The notes below the pieces were generated by a model. It was given only the letters and a program-made list of their open reading frames with translations, was not told the origin of the DNA and did not search any database. From positions 186,001 to 250,000 of the forward strand of contig CANXME010001994.1 of assembly GCA_948144175.1 (NCBI GenBank): DNA of 64,000 nucleotides. The letters are read 5' to 3'. Source of the DNA: Closterium sp. NIES-65. Taxonomy: Eukaryota; Streptophyta; Zygnematophyceae; Desmidiales; Closteriaceae. This document shows positions 54,701-62,300 of the stretch, piece by piece. Both the position numbers and the translations under genes were made by a program. Position 1 is the first letter of the stretch; the number at the start of each line of letters is the position of its first letter.

Positions 54701-57700
54701 ATCCGAACGTACAACTCAGTTCAAACTCTAGACGAAAGCAAACATGTTTCGGCTTTGCACGGGGATCATACCCGCTAGGCCTTCATCAGTGCAAGAGTTC
54801 AAAGTGAAAGAGCGAACAAGCAAGGGGTCTTTAAGATGAAAAAGATGAAGGGGCGCAGGAAGGGGCGAGATGAGGGGACAGAGAAGTTACACGACAGTTG
54901 TTGATGGAGGGGAGGGTGGAAGGGGGGGGGGGGGGCGAGGAAGAGGAAGGGTAGTAGTAGTTATGTTGGGGGGGAGAGACGGGGGGGAGAATGGGTGGGG
55001 CGGGGTGGGAGGATGAGGGGACAGACGGGGTGAAAGCAACTGCTTATGGGAAAGGGTTGGGAAGAAACTGCTTATGACGTGGTGAAAGAAACTGTTTATT
55101 AAAGCACCCTACTGCACATGGAATGGGCAAGAACGAGTCCATGTGATGTCAGCACAGGCAGTAGGGTTTTTTTGAGAATTCTCAAAAAAACCCTACTGCT
55201 TATGATGCGCTAAAGCACCCTATTGCACATGGAGTGGGCAAGAACGAGTCCATGTGATGTCAGCACAGGCACAGACACACACCCGGTGCAGTGCATGATG
55301 ACGTCAGCATGGCATGTGAACCCATCTTCAAACTCCACCGTCCCATCTGCGTTGGCTTGCTTGATCTGCGCTCGCGTGCAGTGGGGCGGAAGGGGCGGCA
55401 GGGGGGGAGGGGGGGAAGGGGCAGAAGGGGCGGAAGGGGCGGAAGGGGCGGAAGGGGGGGAAGGGGCGGAAGGGGGGGAAGGGGGGGAAGGGGAGGGGCA
55501 GACGGGGCAGAAGGTGCAGAAGTGGCGGAAGGGGCAGAAAAAAGTGGGGGTGGGAGGAATCCTTGAGGCGCCTAAGAAAATCAGGAGAGGAAAAAGAGGC
55601 AGCTCCTCCCACCTGCACATTCAAAGAACCTCTGGATAAGTGAACACTGGGTAAAAGAGCAGGTGAAGCAGAGGAGGTCCAGGCAGAGCAGCTAAGGGTG
55701 CGTGCGCGCAGGTTTTTGAAACGCCTCATATTTTAGGCGCCCCAAAAATTGAAGCAGAGGAAGTCCAGGGAGAGCAGGCAGCTACGGTTGCGTGCGTAAA
55801 GGTTACTGACCATGGGGTGCTGCTGCACTCTGCTCTGCCTTTCAGATCCTCCAAGTGTCCAGCAGCATTACCTCCAGCTAAGGCCGAGAGCAGCTAAGGG
55901 GGAGGAGAGCAGCGTGCGAGGTGGGTACTAACCATGGGGTGCTGCTGCAATGTGCCTCTGAGATCCTCGAAATACCCCGTCTCTATTGCTGAAGGGCAGA
56001 GAAGGTAAGTAGAGGAGGTAGCTAAGGGGGAGAGAAGTATGTGTGGTGAGGCCACAGCTACTAACCATGGGGTGCTGCTGCACTCTGCCTTTCAGATCCT
56101 CGAAATACCCCGTCTCTATTGCCCCGGTGGCTGCACCAGCACCAGCACCAGCAACAGCAGCTGCAGCGGCAGGAGAAGAGCGCCAGCCTCGCGCGCAGAT
56201 GTGCACCTCTCGTGCCACTGCTGCCACCTCCCTCGCTATGTCCTGCCCACTCGCCTCTGCGCCCACCACCACCACCACCTGCCATGGGGTGGGATGGGGA
56301 GAAGAGAAGTTTGAGATGTGCAAGCGCCAGTGTTCCACCAACATCTTCCGGCCCCCACCTTCCCGCGCGCAGATGTGCACCTCTCGTGCCACTGCCGCCA
56401 CCTCCCTCGCTATGTCCTGCCCACTCGCCTCTGCGCCCACCACCACCACCACCTGCCATGGGGTGGGATGGGGAGAAGAGAAGTTTGAGATGTGCAAGCG
56501 CCAGTGTTCCACCAACATCTTCCGGCCCCCACCTTCCCGCGCGCAGATGTGCACCTCTCGTGCCACTGCGGCCAGCTCCCTTGCTATGTCCAGCCCACTC
56601 ACCTCCGCGCCCACCATCACCACCACCTGGGAAGGCATGGGATGGGGAAACAGGCATGCAAACGAGCAACAGAGACGGCAAGTTCAGGAGACTGTTTTCC
56701 TTTGTTAGGGAGACAAAAGAGATGAGAAAGGAGAGAGAAAAGAGAAGAGAAAAGAGAAGAGAAAAGAGAAGAGACTTCTTTGATAGAAGAGACTCTGACG
56801 ATGCGTCTTGAGACCCCTCTTTCCTCTCCAATGAAAGACAAGAGACTCCTTTTACAACACAGTGCTGAATATGTGTTTTAAGAATGTGCAAACCCCTCTC
56901 CTCCCATCTTGCCTGCAAACCCCCCTCGCCTCACCTTGCGTGCAAACCCCTCTGGGTGGCGCCTCACCTTGCCTGCAAACCCCTCTGGGTGGCGCCTCAC
57001 CTTGCCTGCAAACCCCTCTGGGTGGCGGTAGTTGTGGCTGTGCATCTGAATGCCTGGCCACGTGTCCACACCTGTTTGGTTGGGATACAGAAATCAGGGG
57101 AGACAAGCATGGGGGAGTAAAAGAGGAGGGTGAGATCTGCAGCCCACTCTCCTTCATACAGAGGAGTGATTTTCTCCTCTCTTCCTCACACAGGTGACTT
57201 TTGAGTCGACTCATAAGTCACCTCGAGGGTGAGATCTGCAGCCCACTCTCCTTCATACAGAGGAGTTGTTTTTTCCACTCTTCCTCACACAGGGAAAATG
57301 GCACACTTGGTTCATGCGTCAGCAGCCAACTGACTACCTCAACTACCCACTCTCACACTCACTCACTCACTCACTCAGTCATTCACTCTCTCACTCACTC
57401 ACCCACCCACTATCACCCACCTGGTAACAAACCTGCCCCCCGTTACAGTCTCACCCGCTATGCTTGCAATCTTGGGCTGTGAATAGTGACCGTTACACAC
57501 CACCAATACATCAAACTCCCTCTCCTCCTCCCCTTCCTCCGCCCTTACCTCCCTCTCCTCCTTTCTCCCTTCCTCCCTCCCTTCCACCCTCTCCCCATTC
57601 CCAATCCCTCCTGCTGCACCTGCCGAACCTCCTAAACTCCCTCTATCCGCACTAATACTCCTATGCAGTCTAGACCGAGCAATCTTAAGACGCCATCTCA

Positions 57701-58757
57701 CAGCAGGAGCTTCAGCCCCTTCCGCGGCCGTCTCTAGAAGATCCCAAGCTTCCTCCTCGACGTACGCATTCCCCGCATTCCCCACGTTCCCCTCTCTCCC
57801 CGCTTCCGCTTGGCTGGTTTCCGCTTCCGCTCCATTCCCCGCCTCTGCGCCGCCTCCCCCTTTTCTTCCGCCTTCCCCGCTTTCTTCAACGGCTGCTTGG
57901 CGGGAAATCACAGGGACGGCCGAGATTACTCTACTGTGGAGCTCCACGCGATTCGAGATCCCGAATCGATCCGCGTACCTGCAGAGATATCGCAGCACCT
58001 CCCTGTGCGACGGAAACCGTCGCAGATCGGCGTCGTCTCGTCGCGAATCCGCGCTGGTTTCACCGTCTGCGTCGGCATCGGGACGATCGCCAGGTAAAGG
58101 CGCGGAGAAGGGAAAGTCTAAATAACCCATTAATTCTCGGGGTAAATTCGTCCGTAGCGACGCGTACATGCTGCTATGGACCTGTTGCCGGTTCGGATCC
58201 AACCCTAACAAATCTTCCGTTTCTATCCGCTCGTCATAAGCCCACACGCCGCCTATCTCACCCCCCGCTTCAATCACAGTCACGGCGTGCCCCTCTCGCA
58301 TCAGCTCGCGCGCAGCGGCCAGTCCCGCGGCGCCTGCGCCGATCACGGCAACGTCGAGCTGCTGACGCCGGGACAACGAGTCGGCCGTTGGTCGAGTCGA
58401 CTCGCGGCTCGACGGTGTGTTCTCCGACAAGACCGCTGAAGCCATTCCGACTAGCCCGCTTTGGTAACGCGAGCTCAGTGACGGGGTAGCCTTATCGGGG
58501 AAGGCTGAGACGAGGATAGACGGCGTTCGGAAACGGAGCTCGAACGGCGTTTGAGAGGAGTACGAAAACCGTCTGTCCAGGAAACGATGAGAGTGTAGGT
58601 TCTGAGAGGAATGTCGAGGAGGACCATCAAGTGTGGAAATACGCGCGCCGCAACCAGGGAGGATCCTGCTCGTGCGTCTCCGCGCGAGGCTACTAAGGGA
58701 GATACTATACGCGGCGGATTGCGCGATGAGCGGTGCGGCAAGCGCGTGAGACGGCAT
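51785..58757 (-). CDS. Flavin-containing monooxygenase, plant GS-OX-like, 7 exons
   Basis: NADPH/FAD enzyme that oxygenates soft N or S nucleophiles; plant relatives S-oxygenate glucosinolates or make other S-oxides. The substrate here is unknown. Exons: 57455-58757, 57001-57071, 56066-56278, 55283-55365, 54382-54520, 53619-53792, 51785-52003; 733 residues. Motifs in order: the FAD site VAVIGAGAAGLAAARELM, SMYASLRTNLPRELMGYLDF, CNGHYSQP, the FMO signature WPGIQMHSHNY (F/WxGxxxHxxxY), the NADPH site VVVVVGAEASGQDIARE, DVIMHCTGY, LAPSLSFIGLPWKVVPFP, and C-terminal WRREMYEAVRR...YRDEWVEWDLV. About 120 N-terminal residues precede the first conserved block. They are Ser/Arg-rich and could be a plastid or mitochondrial transit peptide; an in-frame Met (MASAVLSEN) nearer the core is an alternative start. 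Confidence 0.92.
52060..53065 (-). repeat. Seven upstream echoes of the FMO last exon (about 142-bp array)
   Basis: Tandem copies each carrying intron end, acceptor CACCAG and about 70-110 bp of exon 7 (FPYMDSLSTDCGGLPLPAWR). Copies starting near 52172, 52320, 52463, 52632, 52770, 52912 and 53054 are 95% or more alike by eye. Period alternates between about 140-148 and 165-170 bp, as some copies keep an extra piece (VRRLKKAFPGS). The intact exon is the most downstream unit. Confidence 0.94.
53150..53500 (-). repeat. Donor echoes of FMO exon 6, including a 16-bp donor array
   Basis: Two longer copies of the exon end (HRLDMEQ plus GTACG donor) lie at about 53455-53500 and 53300-53345. An array of about eight 16-17-bp units (GGAGCAGGTAAGGCAT and variants) follows at about 53155-53290. 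The intact exon's own donor reads CAG|GTGCAACC, weaker than those of its echoes. Confidence 0.9.
53880..54075 (-). repeat. Acceptor echoes of FMO exon 6 flanking a 14-bp inverted repeat
   Basis: Two copies of the exon 6 start (RWVVQLLS-like and RWVAQLLP-like) at about 53880-53910 and 54005-54075. Between them is an inverted repeat with 14-bp perfect arms (53925-53938 and 53962-53975). The second copy keeps the upstream GTCGTCCCC with its acceptor. Confidence 0.85.
54690..54800 (-). ncRNA. Hammerhead-ribozyme-like motif (degenerate, uncertain)
   Basis: On the minus strand CTGATGA (54783-54789) and GAAA (54747-54750) flank a stem-forming stretch (GGC...GCC), and a GTC lies downstream followed by AGAGT. 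AGAGT can pair with ACTCT just upstream of CTGATGA. That is the order of hammerhead core parts. Against it, the base pair next to the core is A/C, there are unpaired bases before CTGATGA, and helix III would have only about two pairs. It may be a decayed ribozyme from a retroelement or a chance match. Confidence 0.25.
54890..55060 (-). other. FMO intron 4: worn acceptor echo and G-rich tracts
   Basis: Contains a diverged copy of the exon 5 start (YYYPFLFL-like, about 54915-54960), a 40-bp direct repeat of 54540-54600 at about 54850-54905, and long G runs. No gene. Confidence 0.6.
55085..55270 (-). repeat. Duplicated segment around a 42-bp perfect palindrome
   Basis: About 50 bp (CACATGGARTGGGCAAGAACG...) occurs at 55105-55160 and again at 55215-55270. 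Between the copies stands a perfect 42-bp palindrome (55158-55199) with the core TTTTGAGAATTCTCAAAA. The outer arms GCAGTAGGGT and ACCCTACTGC extend the symmetry beyond the usual 18 bp. Confidence 0.95.
55375..55520 (-). repeat. GGGGCGGAAG-type minisatellite
   Basis: About 14 units of 9-10 bp (GGGGCGGAA, GGGGGGGAA), a pyrimidine-rich tract on the gene strand just before the acceptor of FMO exon 4. Confidence 0.85.
55800..56640 (-). repeat. Echoes on both sides of FMO exon 3
   Basis: Two acceptor-side copies (about 56340-56460 and 56535-56632) repeat VVVVVGAEASGQDIAREVAA and run open into each other for 178-bp periods. Two donor-side copies (about 55925-55985 and 55800-55860) repeat GYFEDLxG...QHPM. 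The intact exon (56066-56278) lies between the two groups and is annotated with the gene. Confidence 0.9.
56885..57000 (-). repeat. Donor echoes of FMO exon 2
   Basis: Three or four copies of RHPEGFAGK plus GTGAGG donor with a period near 36 bp. The intact exon is the most upstream. The 36-bp period is in frame. Confidence 0.9.
57125..57300 (-). repeat. 72-bp direct repeat with a TCGA palindrome between the copies
   Basis: A segment containing GAGGGTGAGATCTGCAGCCC occurs twice. At the junction GGTGACTTTTGAGTCGACTC...AAGTCACC forms a 30-bp palindrome with one mismatch (57193-57222). Confidence 0.93.
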
Positions 58758-59330
58758 GTGGGCTTTACTTCACCCTACCGCGACGCGTTACGAGTAGAAA
58801 TGCGAGAAGCGGAGAACCAAGAGGTGCGGTGCGGTGTGACCTTTGAAACAATACAGTTTGAAACGAGGTAACCTCTAGGTGTGCTGAACCTGACACCACG
58901 GCTTCGCGCCAAATCTGACAGTCACCCTAGTTGAAAGTTTTGTAGTTCAGCAAGGGATGCGTCAACATCCCTTTGGCTGGCGAAACCAAACTCCCACAAA
59001 TTCTTCGTGACAGGACGTAACCAGCTTTCGCCTTCAACGGGATTCAAGCCCACCCGAGCTGACTGACTGCGAACGAAAACAGGGGACTGGTAACCACAAC
59101 TAACGGAATAATGCCACGCGACTGGCTTCAAAGTCCGCCTAGAACCCAGATTTCTCACCGTTTCATTTTCCTGTGCCAATTTCGGGTTTAGGGGGAAAAC
59201 CCGAAACCCGTTAGATCAGATGTATTACCCGTTTATCATACTGCCGCTAACCCATTTGTTAAGACTTTTGTTGAGAGCAGCTTGTTTATAACCTGCACAA
59301 AAGGTACTAGCTCGCACTTCCACGTCAGCA
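58758..59330. promoter_or_regulatory. Divergent promoter region between FMO and TRM2A
   Basis: 573 bp between two divergent start codons, with no repeat or gene in it. No clear core-promoter motif is called. Confidence 0.5.
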
Positions 59331-62300
59331 ATGGGGTCCTCTCCCCCAGGTTCCGCCGTTACCTCTTCTATAACTTCCGCGGAAACTCCGCCAATTGCGG
59401 GGAATACACCCACTGCACCTGGCGCTGACCTAACGGTCCCTGCTCTGTCAGCTGACGTTGCGGCAGCTCCGGCAGCAGCGGCGCCGCCAGCGGAAATTGC
59501 AGCAGCTCCCGCGGACGGTGGAAAGCAGGCGGAAACCCCAGTAGCGGCCGTGCCGCCTGCAGAGGTTGTAGCGGCTGTAGCGGCGGAGGTTGCGGCTGTA
59601 ACGGCGGGGGGTGCGGCTGTAGCAGCGGGGGGTGCGGCATCAGCGGACGGCGGAGAGGGGCCGATGTGGAAGACGACTCTGTGCTCGTTCTTCCGCAAGC
59701 ACGGGGAGTGCAAGCACGGCGCGCGGTGCAAGTTCGCGCACGGGGAGGCGGAGCTGCGCGCGCGCCCGGACGGGTCGTTTGACCCCACGTCCGCGCGCGG
59801 AGGGGCTAAGCGGAGCGAGGCAGGGGAAGGGGATCAGAGCAATAAGGGGAGGAATCGGGGGAGGAAACGCGGAGGGGGAGGGTCTTGGGGAAGAGAGGCA
59901 GAAGAAGCGGAGGGTGGCGGGGACGAGGGGAAGGAAGGCGGGGCAGGGGGGGACGGCGAGTGGAGTCGGCTTTGCGTGCAGAACCTACCAAAGTGGTGGA
60001 ATGTGAAGCACTTTCGCGAAATGCTAAACGAAATGGTGCGAACAGGTTACATGCCACTACGAGCATGGATTTAAGGCAGAGGGAGACGAAAACACTGCAC
60101 CTTAAAAAAAAAACACCAAGATTGCTGCAGCTCAAATTTCAAAACCCTCCCTCAGCAAGATACAAGATAAGGCAGATTGAGGACGACGTTCCAACCCAAA
60201 ACCCTTCGCCAAACCCCTGAACCGCTAAACTTTCCCCCGCTAAACTCTAGTTCGCTATACCCCATCCATTGCCGATAGTTTCCACACTCACACTCCACAA
60301 TCCAGCGCTCCATCCAAAACCTTTCTTGCATAAAACCCTCAGGTTCCCAAACCAAAGGCGTGTTCCTGATCCCTTGACCTGTTATTCTGGGGCTGTTTGG
60401 TGGGCGGCAGAGTTTGGACTATTGCGGGTCGAGGAAAAGCCAGGGCGTGGCGTTTGGATTTGTATCGTTTGAGTCAGCTACCGCAGCAGACAAGGCCACT
60501 CAGGTGGGCAGGGGAAGCAGGCTAGAGTGGGGGAGCAGGTGAAAAGGGGGATTCATGGGGTGAGGGGAGTAAAGGTGAGGGGGGGAAGGCGGGTGAGGAG
60601 GGGACGGCGGGTGAGGAGGGGTAAGCGGGTGAGGAGGGGTAAGCGGGTGAGGAGGGGTAAGCGGGTGAGGAGGGGAAGGCGGGTGAGGAGGGGAAGGCGG
60701 GTGAGGAGGGGTAAGCGGGTGAGGAGACTGCAGGCAGCGCAGAGCGGTAGCAGAGGTATCTTCAACAAGGCATATTGATGTTACTTTTGAGAATATCTCA
60801 AAAGCAACATCAACAGAGCGGTACCAGAGGTAACTTCATCAACGCACATCACACCCACACGCTTCTCCCCTCCCCCCAACCCACCCCCACCCCAACCCCC
60901 CCCATCTCCATCCCCCACCCCCATGCTCACGACTGCTGCATGGTAAGGCAGTGAGGACCCGATTGCTGGACGTGCAAGCAGGGCGGTTTGTAAGGCACAT
61001 GACAACTACCATACCCATCCACAACCCCACCCCTCATACCCCCACACCCAACCCCACCCCCCCACGCTGGACGTGCAACCAGGGCGGTGTATGGGGCACA
61101 TTACCTCTTCCATACCCATCAACACCCCCACCCCCACCCCCACCCCACCCCTCCCACCCCGCACGACTGCAGCTGTTGCATGGCTAGCAGGTGAAGAACC
61201 AGACGCTGGACGTGCAACCGGCATGGTGTAAGGGGCACATTACAGCTAGATTATCCCACCTCCACACCCAACCTCACACGCTAACACACCCCCACCCCTC
61301 CTCCCACACCCCACGAGAGCAGCTGCTGCACGGCAAGCTGGTGAGGAACCAGACGGTGGACGTGCAACTGGCGCGGTATGTAAGGCGTGTTAAACCAAAC
61401 ATACCCACTCCACTCCCACGAAACGCCCTCACACCCAACCCCACTCGTCTCACCTGCAGCTGTTGCGGGGCAAGCAGGTGAAGAACCAGATGCTAGACGT
61501 GCAGCCGGCACGGTACCGCACTCAGAAACAGACAGCTTTTGCCGCCCAGGAGGGCGGCGAAGGGCATGAGGACAAGAAGAGAAGAACGGAGGGGGAAGGA
61601 ATGGGGGACGCAGGGGAGGATGGTGGGAAAGAGGAGGGCGAGAGAGGTGGGGAGGGTGAGGATGAGGAGGAAACGGAAGAGACGGATGGGGAAGGAGAGG
61701 ATGGGGGAGAGGGAGGCAGAGGAGGAGAGAGGGAAGGGGAGAAAGCAGAGGGGAGGGTGAAGAAGGAGGCATGGGAGGCGGTGACGCCACTGGCGAGGAT
61801 GGGGTATCAGGAACAGCTGGAGATGAAGGGAGGGAGAGTGGCGAAGGATCTGCAGCGGATTGTGACGAAGATGAGGAAGCTTTACTCGAGAAAGAGCTTT
61901 GCTCAGCTGCCTGAATGGATCAAGTCTGCTAAAGCGAGAGGTGAGTGAGAGGGGTGACCGCAAAGGGGCGAGTGAGAGGCGAGAGAATGTAGCAAAGGAG
62001 CTGCAGCGGATTGTGACCAAGATGAGGAAGCTTTACTCGAGAAAGAGCTTTGGTCAGCTGCCTGAATGGATCAAGTCTGCAAAAGCGAGAGGTGAGAGTG
62101 TGTACAAGGACCTTTTTCCGATTGTGAAGAAAAGAGAAGCCGTATGTAAGGATTGCTCAACGGCCTGAATGGATCAATACTGCCAGAAGTGAGAGGGGAG
62201 GTGAGGGAGGGGTGCGAGGAGGTGAGAGAGCGTCAGCGCGTTGCAAAAGAGCTTTACCCAAAAGAGCTTTGCCCAAAAGAGCTTTGCCCAAAAGAGCTTT

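Noticed and set aside
56278-56640. FMO with three consecutive NADPH-binding repeats encoded by one open stretch
   Set aside because: The stretch is open, but each extra copy is followed by intron-like sequence and its own acceptor (CCATGGCAG). Only the last copy continues into the conserved exon, so the first two are echoes.
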